Shown here: positions 24,271-32,504 of the stretch, piece after piece
Position numbering within the stretch: the first letter of the stretch is position 1
Layout: each line of letters opens with the position of its first letter
Origin: a virus
Virus record (IMG/VR): IMGVR_UViG_3300033388_004911
Coordinates: 1 to 42,841 of that record
Reading direction: 5' to 3' (one strand)
DNA: 42,841 nucleotides
Notes under the pieces: generated by a model
What the model saw: the letters and a program-made list of their open reading frames with translations, nothing else
Databases searched by the model: none
Told to the model about the DNA's origin: nothing
Position numbers and translations under genes: made by a program

Positions 24271-24299
24271 GCTTTCGGTATTTTCAGGTACGGCAACAT
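24264..24299 (-). other. Mini-frame between two copies of the ACCGAAAGC leader
   Basis: ATG at 24299 starts an 11-codon frame (MLPYLKIPKAW) whose TGA lies inside ATGGTGA at the start of the 649-aa gene. ACCGAAAGC occurs both before this ATG (24301-24309) and before the gene's ATG (24271-24279). It could be a leader peptide or a chance result of a duplicated ribosome site. Confidence 0.3.
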
Positions 24300-24308
24300 T
24301 GCTTTCGG

Positions 24309-25259
24309 TTACACGCTAATCGTATCCCAAACTCCGCGCAGGTTGAGGCCATGGAACTTCTCAACTCCGTGCCGTTCCATCAGTCGGTGGCATTCGGCCT
24401 TCTGCCAGGGCTCTTCGTTGAGTCCGATTTCGTTCAGCCACCCGGCGTCCCTGTAGGCGCCGAGGAACTCGGCGTCCATGGGTGTGACCTTCAGGCCCGT
24501 CTCGTCAACGGCCTGGTCGTACTTGGCATCGACGCGGGCAACAGGCTCTCGGCCTGGCCATCGGATGACCTCAATCATCTTGTAAAGCGTGTGCTTCCAC
24601 GACAGCCGTCCCCAATGGGCAAACTGCGCGTGGATCACCCCGCCGCCTGCCAGGCCTGATAGTGGCTGGTATGGCTTCCGGCCGCCAGATAGTGCACCCA
24701 TGGGAATGCGATGGTGGAAGTCATATTCTTCCCGCCCGCGCGTGGTGTAGTGGAGATCATCGCACATACCCACGACCGTCGAGAGCTGCTGCCGGCACCA
24801 CACTGAGTCATCGTCCCGGTATTCGTCCAGTGACCGCCAGGCGGGAATCATTGGTAGCTCGAGCACGCCGCCCGGCAGGACGTTACCTGCAAGCTGCCGG
24901 ACCTCGTCCATGAGGTTTGCCGTGAGGATCTCATCGGCGTCAATGATCGCCGCGTGGCTGGCCTTGAGGTGGCGGGCCGCATCGAGCATGACATTCCGAA
25001 AGGCCATTTCCCGCCAGAGTGCTGTTCGTTCCCGCAGGAGGATGACCCGGCCGCGGTACTCCGGTTCGCTGGCAATCGCCAGGACGATATCGGAGGTGTG
25101 GTCTTCGGACCGATGGTCCATCACGACTACACGATCGCACCACTGCAGGGCAACTCTCAGTGAGAGTCCGATGATCCACTCTTCATTGCGAACCATCATC
25201 ATGCCAACGATATTGAGCGGTGGATTGGTATTCGGTGGGTTCTTCAAGAGGTCGTTCAT
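24309..25259 (-). CDS. Family 2 glycosyltransferase
   Basis: A 316-aa GT2-type enzyme that would transfer a sugar from a nucleotide donor. The GT-A fold shows as NIVGMMMVRNEEWIIG, VVVMDHRSEDHTSDI and AAIIDADEIL, the last being the DxD metal site at about residue 108. The order and the NEEW spacing resemble WaaE/KdtX-like enzymes that act on lipopolysaccharide cores. The ATG overlaps the TGA of the pyruvyl transferase gene (ATGA). Confidence 0.82.
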   Translation of the reverse strand: MNDLLKNPPNTNPPLNIVGMMMVRNEEWIIGLSLRVALQWCDRVVVMDHRSEDHTSDIVLAIASEPEYRGRVILLRERTALWREMAFRNVMLDAARHLKASHAAIIDADEILTANLMDEVRQLAGNVLPGGVLELPMIPAWRSLDEYRDDDSVWCRQQLSTVVGMCDDLHYTTRGREEYDFHHRIPMGALSGGRKPYQPLSGLAGGGVIHAQFAHWGRLSWKHTLYKMIEVIRWPGREPVARVDAKYDQAVDETGLKVTPMDAEFLGAYRDAGWLNEIGLNEEPWQKAECHRLMERHGVEKFHGLNLRGVWDTISV

Positions 25260-26068
25260 TTCAGCTCCCCGGTCTTAAAGGGGCAGGCCTCAAACAAACC
25301 TATCCTCATCGCTTCTCTTCGGGCCCCCAATCTCTTGCGCCTCTCTTCGTACTCCTCGGTCATCCGGCCAATATCATCCAATGGCAGCGGATGCTTATCG
25401 TCCTCATTGCCAAGGCTAACGTCCAGTGGCATTCGCATCAGCCCGTGCCAAGCCAGGTCGTGATCGAGGAACTTCATCCCATCCCCGCCAACGTCCTCGC
25501 CCATTCGCACCGATCGATTGGGTATGCCATAGGCATCGGCCAGAATGCACCCGTGCAAGGAAGACGAGAAGACAAACTCGCACTCTGTGAGTTGCTCCAG
25601 AAAGTCATAAACGCCATTGAGCGGGCTAATGATCGTCAGGCGGTCATCATCCCCATACCACCACTGGGCCCGTTGGAAGTCCATGTAATGAGGAACGATA
25701 CCAATCCGACCCTCGGTCATATCGTTTCTATCGACGTACCCCGATACCAGCAACCCGGGATCCCCGTAAATCTCCGGCACAACCGCCCCGCAGGCCATCG
25801 CCACCGCTCGCGACAGTGGCCCGCGTACGCTTCGGATATCCGCATCCTCGCAAACCCCATCGCTGAACGACGCCAGCCCAGCGCCCCAGACGATGTTCTT
25901 TGCCATCGCATGGTTGAGAATCGACCCGCATCCCACGAGTTGTTTCTCCGGTTGCGGCCGGGCCCACACGCCCGGGCGGCCCGTGAGCTGCTCAATGAGA
26001 AACGACGTGATCCGATCGCCAACATTTGAGGAGATCGCCCAGAAACCATTGACTCCGATATTAGCCAT
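25256..26068 (-). CDS. Polysaccharide pyruvyl transferase family protein
   Basis: A 270-aa protein with the layout of the CsaB/WcaK-type family, which adds pyruvate ketals from phosphoenolpyruvate to sugars: SSNVGDRITSFLIEQ near the start, LVGCGSILNHA, NIVWGAGLAS, SVRGPLSRAV, IYGDPGLLVS, RIGIVPHYMD and EFVFSSSLHGCILADAYGIP at about 170. The conserved SLHG and the GDP/GL motifs are intact. It overlaps the upstream gene by eight bases and the downstream gene by four. Such an enzyme is rarely expected in phage structural regions. Confidence 0.85.
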   Translation of the reverse strand: MANIGVNGFWAISSNVGDRITSFLIEQLTGRPGVWARPQPEKQLVGCGSILNHAMAKNIVWGAGLASFSDGVCEDADIRSVRGPLSRAVAMACGAVVPEIYGDPGLLVSGYVDRNDMTEGRIGIVPHYMDFQRAQWWYGDDDRLTIISPLNGVYDFLEQLTECEFVFSSSLHGCILADAYGIPNRSVRMGEDVGGDGMKFLDHDLAWHGLMRMPLDVSLGNEDDKHPLPLDDIGRMTEEYEERRKRLGARREAMRIGLFEACPFKTGELK

Positions 26069-26825
26069 GGGTAGCCACCTCCGCCGCCGTGGCCGCTAGC
26101 GGTTCTGAGCCCGGCCACCCTGCCAGGCGGCGTTCGGCTACCTGACCCGCCGCGTAACGGGCCAACTCATGGGCCCTGTTCAGATACTCCGGTCGGTGTC
26201 CGCGTGGTTTCCCCTTGAGATGATACGACCAGTGTCGGTGTTCTTGCGTGAGGTCCGGCCGTTGCCAGAGAATGCCCCTCGCCTCGGCGACTTCCTTCAT
26301 TTCAACATCGCACTCGAAGTGGTAGTACCCTTGCCAGAACGGGCCGGAGCCGCCGTTCATCCGTCGGATGAACTCAGCTCCCATCCACGGTGACCCGCAG
26401 ATACGTTCAGCAGCCACGGTGCGGGTATCGGCCATGTAGCCCTGGCGATCGCCCGTGGGTTGCATCACGCCAAAGGTATCCGGGAAGTGCTCGAGGAACT
26501 CAGCGGCAATCTCCTGCGCTCGTTTGTTCGGATCGGGGAAGATATCATCCCCGCCGGTAACTACGATCGACGCCGGCCGGCCCGCGATACCCTGCCTATT
26601 AATGAGCTTCTCGCAGAGCCGATTGACCGCCCATGGATATCCATCATACACGGCGGGGAAGTCCACAAAGTCCGAACCGCACATCGTTTTCTCAGGATTG
26701 GTACCAATATCCATCAGGGCTGCCGTGCGGTACCCCATATCCCTCCACGCCTCAAAGCACTTCCGGGCCTTCTCAACGTCCGCTGTTGGTATCGCATACC
26801 ACACGTCAATATTCTGAGGGCTCAT
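26061..26825 (-). CDS. Glycosyltransferase-like protein, GT-A type
   Basis: A 254-aa protein. DVWYAIPTADVEKARKCFEA opens like a nucleotide-sugar-binding fold, and SIVVTGGDDIFPDPN at about residue 88 gives an acidic metal-site-like GGDD. Later EFIRRMNGGSGPFW and HFECDVEMKEVAE keep the pattern of glycosyltransferases that recognise a parent chain. No named family is certain. The ATG overlaps the upstream TGA (ATGA). Confidence 0.6.
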   Translation of the reverse strand: MSPQNIDVWYAIPTADVEKARKCFEAWRDMGYRTAALMDIGTNPEKTMCGSDFVDFPAVYDGYPWAVNRLCEKLINRQGIAGRPASIVVTGGDDIFPDPNKRAQEIAAEFLEHFPDTFGVMQPTGDRQGYMADTRTVAAERICGSPWMGAEFIRRMNGGSGPFWQGYYHFECDVEMKEVAEARGILWQRPDLTQEHRHWSYHLKGKPRGHRPEYLNRAHELARYAAGQVAERRLAGWPGSEPLAATAAEVATHG

Positions 26826-27583
26826 CCCACGCCCCCAGTCTTGTTTGAAGGGTCCATTGCTTTCGGTCCTTTCGGTTGTTTCGGTTCTTGATCCTGTCCA
26901 ACTCCTGCCGCCTCGGTAGCCGCTCTCACGGGCAAGCTCGACGCCGTATCCAAAGACACCCGCCCGCCGGCCAGGAGTAATGCGGTCTCCACCCTCAGCG
27001 TCCTTGACGCCTGCAGGTGTTTGATAACCGGTGTGATCCCGGGGTGTAGCTGCTGGAACGTATCGAAGATATACACGAACTCTGGTGGGAGTCGTTCGAC
27101 CTTCACGACGTCGGTCATTTCAGCCAGGGCGTCTTGCAAATTGGGCCCATCGGGTTTCCTCATCCGTCGGAGGTTCCACGTCCGCCAGTGTTCGGCGAGT
27201 GCCAAGCTGGCAGGGCAGGCCCTGAAGAGCAGCGTGCCCGTGAGCAGTTCGCGGTCCTTGAGCACGTATGCTGCAAAGTCGCAGGTTGTTTTGTTGAGCA
27301 GGTCCGCCATCGCCTGCCGGGGGTCTTCGGAAAACTCCGTATCGACATCCACGTACAGGATGGCCGCGTGCTCGCCGGTTTCGATTGCTTGGCGGAGTTG
27401 CCAGATAATCACATCCGTTTTGATATGCGTGTTGAGCGTCCACGCCCCACGGTCCAACGGTGAGAGGAGTTGCGGTTGTGCAACGCCGACGGCCCTCAGG
27501 CCAGCCACCCATTTCAGCCCGAGTTCATCGTAGCCCCTGGCCGTCTCGTATCCAACAACTTCAATTTGCTCTCGGGTGATCAT
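26822..27583 (-). CDS. Nucleotide-diphospho-sugar transferase-like protein
   Basis: A 253-aa protein with the GT-A pattern: EVVGYETARGYDELG, then WTLNTHIKTDVIIWQLRQA and AAILYVDVDTEFSEDP with a DVD metal site at about residue 80. This spacing is like that of transferases that read a diphospho-sugar. The last 50 residues are Pro/Lys/Gln-rich. The ATG at 27583 was chosen because the upstream extension would run into a non-coding leader. It is the first gene of the glycan block, 127 bp after the head genes. Confidence 0.65.
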   Translation of the reverse strand: MITREQIEVVGYETARGYDELGLKWVAGLRAVGVAQPQLLSPLDRGAWTLNTHIKTDVIIWQLRQAIETGEHAAILYVDVDTEFSEDPRQAMADLLNKTTCDFAAYVLKDRELLTGTLLFRACPASLALAEHWRTWNLRRMRKPDGPNLQDALAEMTDVVKVERLPPEFVYIFDTFQQLHPGITPVIKHLQASRTLRVETALLLAGGRVSLDTASSLPVRAATEAAGVGQDQEPKQPKGPKAMDPSNKTGGVG

Positions 27584-27710
27584 GGCAATTCCGCTTGGGG
27601 TCGTATCTAAAAAGCCCGGCCCGCGGCAGATGTGGGGAGCACCTGCCACGGACGGGGGCCTTTACCGAAAGCCGCTCGGCATCCATTCCGCCGGCCTTCG
27701 TTTCTCGTGC
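27584..27710 (-). other. Intergenic region between head and glycan blocks
   Basis: This 127-bp stretch separates the DUF2190 gene from the glycan block. On the minus strand it holds a GGCAGGTG/CATCTGCC stem (one G-T pair, 7-base loop) and further on a GC-rich run ending CGGGCTTTTTAG. The T-run suggests partial termination after the abundant head transcripts. A CCGAAAG-like run is not next to a start here. Confidence 0.4.
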
Positions 27711-28052
27711 CTACGCGCCGGGCTCCTGCTCGAGCGAGACGTAGCCGATCCGTGCAGCGACCGCCTTGATCTCGGTGACGAACCCGATCTTGTTGAACGA
27801 GGACGCCTCTTTGGTGGCCTCCCCGAGGTAGGGGTTCCAATAGACCACATCGCCAGGAACCCACGCCGTATCGCCTTCTGCGACGAACTCGTGAATGCCG
27901 TCAATCCAAAGGGACCCTATGCCGCCAATGGCAATGGCGGTTTTCGCCACCATCACCGTCTCGCCGCCTTCAACAACGGCATTAACGGCAATCACCGCGC
28001 CAGTGTTGTTCGTATAGGTTATCGCCTTGCCGTTCTCGCCTCTAAAGCTCAT
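27711..28052 (-). CDS. DUF2190-like protein, possible capsid decoration
   Basis: A 113-aa beta-rich protein following the capsid gene. The order KAITYTNNTGAVIAVNAVV, VMVAKTAIAIGG, EGDTAWVPGDVVYWNP and FNKIGFVTEIK matches DUF2190-type proteins, which often lie after the capsid gene and may decorate or stabilise the head. GGAG lies before the ATG at 28052. The role is by analogy. Confidence 0.7.
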   Translation of the reverse strand: MSFRGENGKAITYTNNTGAVIAVNAVVEGGETVMVAKTAIAIGGIGSLWIDGIHEFVAEGDTAWVPGDVVYWNPYLGEATKEASSFNKIGFVTEIKAVAARIGYVSLEQEPGA

Positions 28053-28132
28053 CGTTACTCTCCAAGGGCCGCAGCCCGGGTTATCGTCAATACCGCTACG
28101 TCACGTCTACCGTTGGTCAGGCTCGCTGCCGA

Positions 28133-29761
28133 TCAGCCGCCGCCGCCGTTCCTATACTGGCCGCGATGGTCAATCGCATGAGCGGCCACCGTATGCCGAA
28201 CGGAGAACTTCATATCGTCCGTATCGAACTCCGTCTCGCTCTTCGACACAGGCAACTCTTCGCCCTCGAGGAAGCAGACCTCGATGGTATCGATCTGGTC
28301 TGTATTGGCCTCCAGATACCATGCCGTTCTGGACACAGCGTCCAGCCGCGGTTCGATAACCGCTTCAAGGTTGTTCCGCCAGATGTTCTCCACGTTTGCG
28401 TTGTTGGACGCCGGATTGGCCGTGGAGTTCAACAGCTCGCGAACGGTCCCCTCCTGCTCTGCCGGCGCCAGGAGATACACCGGAACGATGTTCAGTATGG
28501 CGTCTCCGCCAATGCCCGTTTGTGTCCGCATGGCTGCTCGTGCAGCGTTGAGCGTGGCCACAGAGGGCACGCCCTCCAGAATCGCCACGTTATTGTGAGC
28601 AACCGAGAACAGAGCATTTCCATCGGCCATAGCAGCGTTGTCCGTCAGGACTGCATACGTCACGTCGTCCTCTTTGCGCCGTGCGGCCCCTGCTTGCAAC
28701 CTGGGAGTCCTGCCGAACGCATCCAGGTCATCGTTGATCATCGCATGGCGGGTGAAGCGAATGCCATTGGCATACTCAACGAGCACGTACGTTTCACGAC
28801 TCTCGGTCAATGTAACGTACGTCAGGCCGGCACCCTCAGCCCTGACCACAACGTCCGGGCTCTCACTGAGTGCCAGGCGTTTGATCTCCTTGAAGTCCAC
28901 GTTCGTCACTCGCCGGGCCCATCGTTCCCACGTCGGATTCGCTTCCACGTAGGCCGCCCGCAGGGACTTGTTCATGACGTCCTCGAGGATCAGCGGGAAG
29001 TCACCTGTTGACTGCAGCGCGATCCCACCGAACGTACTGCGAAGCCGGCGGGCATTGAGGGCCAACTCGGCAACGCGTCCGCGGGTCATACTCCCGACGC
29101 CCGGGACGCCGATACTCGCAAGCCATATCCGCCCGGTCTCGATCAGAGACCGGCTGCGAAACTCCACTGCTCGGTCGTGAGCCTTTCTCAGCTTCACTCG
29201 CCCGTTGTCATCCCTGACGATCTCTCCGGCGGCGTTCAGCTCCACCAGCGGCACGCGGCACCTCTGCAAGATCGCATCGCCAATGGCCGGCCCGAGCGTG
29301 GACAGGTTCAGATCCGTTCCGCCGGTCACGACCTGGCCGCCGTCGACAGCCTTCCCGCCGTGGCTCTTGGCCAGATGGGCGAGTGCCTCCGCCTGGACTT
29401 CCTTCATGGGCGTCTTGGCCGTGAAGTGCTTGTCCGCCCAGACCGGATCGGTAATGCCCGCTTGCTTGGCAATGCCCCGCAGCTCTTTGATCTCAGCCGC
29501 ATGGTCCGTCCGGGCCTTGGCCTCGAGCTGCTCGGGGGTCTGGCCGGCAGGGCTATCCCCCGCTGTCTTGAGTGCCTGCGCAACCGCTAAGTCCTTCTCG
29601 GCGTTCAGCTCGGCCGCCGTGGTCTCGACAGCGTCCTTGATCGCCAATGCAACGACCTTGTCCTTTTCGCTCAGCGCTTCGAAGTAAGCCAATGCTGCCT
29701 TCTCGTCGCTGTTGGCATCGAGTCCCTTGGACTCGAGAAACCTTCGAAGTGCCTTGTTCAT
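28133..29761 (-). CDS. Nested scaffold-capsid product from an internal start
   Basis: Inside the fusion, the in-frame ATG at 29761 (residue 222, MNKALRRFLESKG) is preceded by GGAG with a spacing of eight bases, as good as any start in the window. It lies exactly where the protease domain ends and the scaffold-capsid part begins, so a separate 542-aa scaffold-capsid polypeptide is probably made in excess over the fused form. This recalls lambda C/Nu3, where the scaffold is a nested product. The alternative is that only the fused form is made. Confidence 0.5.
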   Translation of the reverse strand: MNKALRRFLESKGLDANSDEKAALAYFEALSEKDKVVALAIKDAVETTAAELNAEKDLAVAQALKTAGDSPAGQTPEQLEAKARTDHAAEIKELRGIAKQAGITDPVWADKHFTAKTPMKEVQAEALAHLAKSHGGKAVDGGQVVTGGTDLNLSTLGPAIGDAILQRCRVPLVELNAAGEIVRDDNGRVKLRKAHDRAVEFRSRSLIETGRIWLASIGVPGVGSMTRGRVAELALNARRLRSTFGGIALQSTGDFPLILEDVMNKSLRAAYVEANPTWERWARRVTNVDFKEIKRLALSESPDVVVRAEGAGLTYVTLTESRETYVLVEYANGIRFTRHAMINDDLDAFGRTPRLQAGAARRKEDDVTYAVLTDNAAMADGNALFSVAHNNVAILEGVPSVATLNAARAAMRTQTGIGGDAILNIVPVYLLAPAEQEGTVRELLNSTANPASNNANVENIWRNNLEAVIEPRLDAVSRTAWYLEANTDQIDTIEVCFLEGEELPVSKSETEFDTDDMKFSVRHTVAAHAIDHRGQYRNGGGG

Positions 29762-30424
29762 CGTTGTATCTCCATATTCAAGTTTCACCGGCCGTCCGTG
29801 GCTGGTAGTGGTTTTCGCGTTTGGTCCCTCTTGCAGCAGTCCCCCGGGGTTCGCCGCGGGGTCGCCGACAAAGTCCACGGCTACAACGTCCAGGATGCGG
29901 AAGGCCGGATCGAGCCTGGCTCCGCCTTCGTCGAATCGCTCCTCCGGCTCGTCCTGATGAAAGCGAATTGAAAGGCCGATTTCCTTCGGCATACTCTTGG
30001 CAATCCCCGTCAGGAACTTCCATACATTGCCGATCGGGCTGTCCTTGGCAAACTCGCCAAGCTGGAGGTCACCGCGGACCTGTCCGTCTTCAATGCGAAC
30101 GTTCCCCGCGCAGGATCCTATCAGGCGTTCTATACCATCAACACCATCGGTGAATATGCCTGGCGGCGAGGTATGTGTGAAGTGGCTCTTGACGCCACCC
30201 CGAGCGAGCATCTTCTCGGCAACCTGCTCAAGAGTAACATCGTCAACCCACATCCCATGCCCATTCGCCGGCCCGCGTGTGATGATTGACACATTGCGAA
30301 ACAGCCCCTTGTCCAAGTCCTCGGCACTGAACCCACCCTCGGGAGCCCGCAGCGTGGACGTCAGACAGACGGTCTTACCCTCGCCGCCGCGATCGTCAAG
30401 CGATACGATGTTTCTCTTGCTCAT
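28133..30424 (-). CDS. Prohead protease / major capsid protein fusion
   Basis: A 763-aa fused protein. Residues about 30-200 form a herpesvirus-assemblin-like prohead protease: KSHFTH supplies His81/His84, EIGLSIRF holds the likely nucleophile Ser152, and VVAVDFVGDPAANPGG is the usual late strand. Residues about 222-370 are charged and helical and probably act as the scaffold (FLESKGLDANSDEK, EKDLAVAQALKTAGD). Residues about 375-763 are the capsid protein, with VEFRSRSLIETGRIW, NARRLRSTFGG and AAYVEANPTWERWARRV. Fused protease-capsid proteins are known in phages. GAGGT lies before the ATG at 30424. The product must be cleaved to mature. Confidence 0.85.
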   Translation of the reverse strand: MSKRNIVSLDDRGGEGKTVCLTSTLRAPEGGFSAEDLDKGLFRNVSIITRGPANGHGMWVDDVTLEQVAEKMLARGGVKSHFTHTSPPGIFTDGVDGIERLIGSCAGNVRIEDGQVRGDLQLGEFAKDSPIGNVWKFLTGIAKSMPKEIGLSIRFHQDEPEERFDEGGARLDPAFRILDVVAVDFVGDPAANPGGLLQEGPNAKTTTSHGRPVKLEYGDTTMNKALRRFLESKGLDANSDEKAALAYFEALSEKDKVVALAIKDAVETTAAELNAEKDLAVAQALKTAGDSPAGQTPEQLEAKARTDHAAEIKELRGIAKQAGITDPVWADKHFTAKTPMKEVQAEALAHLAKSHGGKAVDGGQVVTGGTDLNLSTLGPAIGDAILQRCRVPLVELNAAGEIVRDDNGRVKLRKAHDRAVEFRSRSLIETGRIWLASIGVPGVGSMTRGRVAELALNARRLRSTFGGIALQSTGDFPLILEDVMNKSLRAAYVEANPTWERWARRVTNVDFKEIKRLALSESPDVVVRAEGAGLTYVTLTESRETYVLVEYANGIRFTRHAMINDDLDAFGRTPRLQAGAARRKEDDVTYAVLTDNAAMADGNALFSVAHNNVAILEGVPSVATLNAARAAMRTQTGIGGDAILNIVPVYLLAPAEQEGTVRELLNSTANPASNNANVENIWRNNLEAVIEPRLDAVSRTAWYLEANTDQIDTIEVCFLEGEELPVSKSETEFDTDDMKFSVRHTVAAHAIDHRGQYRNGGGG

Positions 30425-30433
30425 TGTCTAACC

Positions 30434-32164
30434 TCAAACGCCCGAATATTCCAAAACCAGCTTGGCTATCGCATCCGACAGCCCATCATCGTCATCGGTG
30501 GATCCGTCGTCCTGATCATCGTCGTCTCCATTCTCGCCGTTAGGCCGGCGAACGGGCCGGGGCTCCGAGGGCGAGGTCTTCGCCGGGGCATTCACACCCG
30601 CAACGATCAGCCCGCGGTCGTTCAGTTCGTCCCGGTACTCTTCCCGTTCGTCAAGGATCTCGTCCAGGTCAACGCCCAGTTCGTTCGTGATCCTCTGCTG
30701 GCTGGTGGTTCCCATATCCAATTGGAGCTTCTTGCCCGCGCCTTGCTTGGCGGGATCGATCCAGGTCTTCGGGGTGAGTCCCCAGGACGCTTCCAGGTAT
30801 TCCGCTCGGAGTGCATCGTCAGTGAAGAACCCCGGTGCATCGAGTTTGCCTTCGAGCACCGCGACGGTGATGAACATTTCCCATATTGGCCGTAGGGCAA
30901 CGTTCACGATCATCATGGCAATCGGGTCATGCTCGGCCCACATATCCAGCAGGCCTTGCCTCTGCGAGGAGAAGTTGCCCTTGTCGTACAGGCGGGCGAC
31001 GGTCGCATAGTCCAGCCCACTACCGGCAGCGATCTGAGCAATCTGCTGGTCGGTGAACATCTTGTAGCCATTGCCGGGCCGCTTGGGGTCCAGCAGGTCA
31101 ACCGTCTCGCCAGGGCCACGCTTAATGACCATACCCGGTACAACTTCAATCTCCGTATTGTCCTTTGCCGGAGGGTCAACAGCCCCAATGCCACCCAGCG
31201 GATCATCAGGGCCCCGGGTCGGATCCTCAGTGACGGCCACCCCGATACACGATTCATATTTCTTAGCGATGAGTTCGAACTCATCGTACATGGCCAGATT
31301 GTGTTGGCGGATCAGCGCCGCGGTCATCGCCGAGATCGCCCCGGTCTGTCGGACCCGCGTGGGGTCCATGACGTCATAGATTTCATCCGCTGGGATCCGT
31401 TCGCTTTCCGATCGGTAAGTTTCCAAGGGGTGGGAGTTCGTGAACACCCAATAAGCTACCGGGGCGCCGAACTCATTAACCTCAACGCCCCCTCTGATTT
31501 CGTTATCGTTGTTGCTCGTTTTGCTCTTGTCGAGCTGCTCACGTTCGATGAGTTGGATAGTCAGGCCGACGTTGTTGGCGTGGGTGCGAATGACAGGTCT
31601 GACGAGCACCCCGCCCACGGCAAACACCTCGCCGCCGATGATCCGTTGTATGCCCAAAAAGTCCTTCCGGCCTTCGATATCGCAAGCCAGGGGGTCTCGT
31701 ATCCATCGTTTCCAGAGTGTGTTCGTCGCCTTGTTGTAGGGCTTATTGAGCTTGCCCGTGGTCAGGTCGCGTGCTCGGGCCCGGGCGGTAATGCCCGTGC
31801 CGATAACATATCTGACAAACCCGCTACGGGAGGACTTGCCTGACCAGTCGTCCCGGCAGGATTGTCTTGCTCGGGCGTTGACCCATGCCTCATCGGGAAT
31901 GATGGCCATATCAGCGGAGCCGCGTTTGGCCCGCCAGTCGGCGTTGGTGCGATCCCTCTTGGCAGCGGCATACGTGCTCAGTGCGACATCCCGGGCCGTT
32001 ACGGCTTTCAACCGTGCCCTTGTGGCCTTCTTCTGTGTGGCAATCTCGCTCCGCGCAATCTGAGCACGAGCAAGATTGTTCTTGGCCTCCACGAGCGCCG
32101 TCTTCTTACGGACCGCCCGGGCCTCGTTGTTCGATCCCGGAATGTTCACACCCAACAACTTCAC
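30434..32164 (-). CDS. Portal protein (lambda gpB family)
   Basis: A 576-aa portal protein, which forms the DNA entry ring at one head vertex. Family features are RDDWSGKSSRSGFVRYVIGTG (read in two parts), KRWIRDPLACDIEGRKDFLG, RIPADEIYDVMDPTRVRQTGAIS (two parts), MYDEFELIAKK, and GLDYATVARLYDKGNFSSQR (two parts). The N-terminal 100 residues are Lys/Arg/Ala-rich and the C-terminal 40 are Asp-rich and probably disordered. It starts at GTG 32164, with GGAG before it, and shares one base with the gpW stop. Confidence 0.88.
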   Translation of the reverse strand: MKLLGVNIPGSNNEARAVRKKTALVEAKNNLARAQIARSEIATQKKATRARLKAVTARDVALSTYAAAKRDRTNADWRAKRGSADMAIIPDEAWVNARARQSCRDDWSGKSSRSGFVRYVIGTGITARARARDLTTGKLNKPYNKATNTLWKRWIRDPLACDIEGRKDFLGIQRIIGGEVFAVGGVLVRPVIRTHANNVGLTIQLIEREQLDKSKTSNNDNEIRGGVEVNEFGAPVAYWVFTNSHPLETYRSESERIPADEIYDVMDPTRVRQTGAISAMTAALIRQHNLAMYDEFELIAKKYESCIGVAVTEDPTRGPDDPLGGIGAVDPPAKDNTEIEVVPGMVIKRGPGETVDLLDPKRPGNGYKMFTDQQIAQIAAGSGLDYATVARLYDKGNFSSQRQGLLDMWAEHDPIAMMIVNVALRPIWEMFITVAVLEGKLDAPGFFTDDALRAEYLEASWGLTPKTWIDPAKQGAGKKLQLDMGTTSQQRITNELGVDLDEILDEREEYRDELNDRGLIVAGVNAPAKTSPSEPRPVRRPNGENGDDDDQDDGSTDDDDGLSDAIAKLVLEYSGV

Positions 32165-32385
32165 TATACTCTCCCGAATCCGATCACGGCATTTCGCCGT
32201 TGCCGTGCGGGTAGCACTCTGGCTTCGTACTCCGCGATGAGTGCTTGGATTTCCGCCAGGTCGAACGATTCGATACTACGATTGTTAATACTAACCTTCT
32301 TACCCTTGCGTTGGAGCCCACCGACAAGAGCCTGCCGGAGGTATATGAGGATCTGAGCATCGGTGTATTCGGTGGGTTCGCTCAC
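32164..32385 (-). CDS. Head-tail connector gpW-like protein
   Basis: A 73-aa protein in the place of lambda W, between the terminase and portal genes. It matches the gpW pattern: a helix near the start (TDAQILIYLRQALVGG), a short VSINNRSIESFDLAE hairpin, and ALIAEYEARV followed by a basic ARQRRNAVIGFGRV tail. gpW plugs the filled head and accepts the tail. It starts at GTG 32385, and the ribosome site is weak (GAGAGG, 14 bases away). The frame ends at the portal start. Confidence 0.8.
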   Translation of the reverse strand: MSEPTEYTDAQILIYLRQALVGGLQRKGKKVSINNRSIESFDLAEIQALIAEYEARVLPARQRRNAVIGFGRV

Positions 32386-32433
32386 GGTTAAATTATCGCC
32401 CTCTCCGCCCCCGGGACAACCCCCTACATTCCC

Positions 32434-32477
32434 AAAAAGGGAAACAACCGATAACGCGTGGTCGCCCCACGCGTTAT
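32434..32477 (-). terminator. Two adjacent hairpins, probable terminator
   Basis: ATAACGCGTGG (32451-32461) and CCACGCGTTAT (32467-32477) pair perfectly over 11 bp around a 5-base loop. Directly after it on the minus strand comes TTTCCCTTTTTGGGAA, a second small stem with five Ts. The pair sits between the membrane coiled-coil gene and gpW, so it may separate the accessory and head transcripts. Confidence 0.55.
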
Positions 32478-32504
32478 GCCGAGTAAATCAGTCGCCCCGT
32501 CCCG

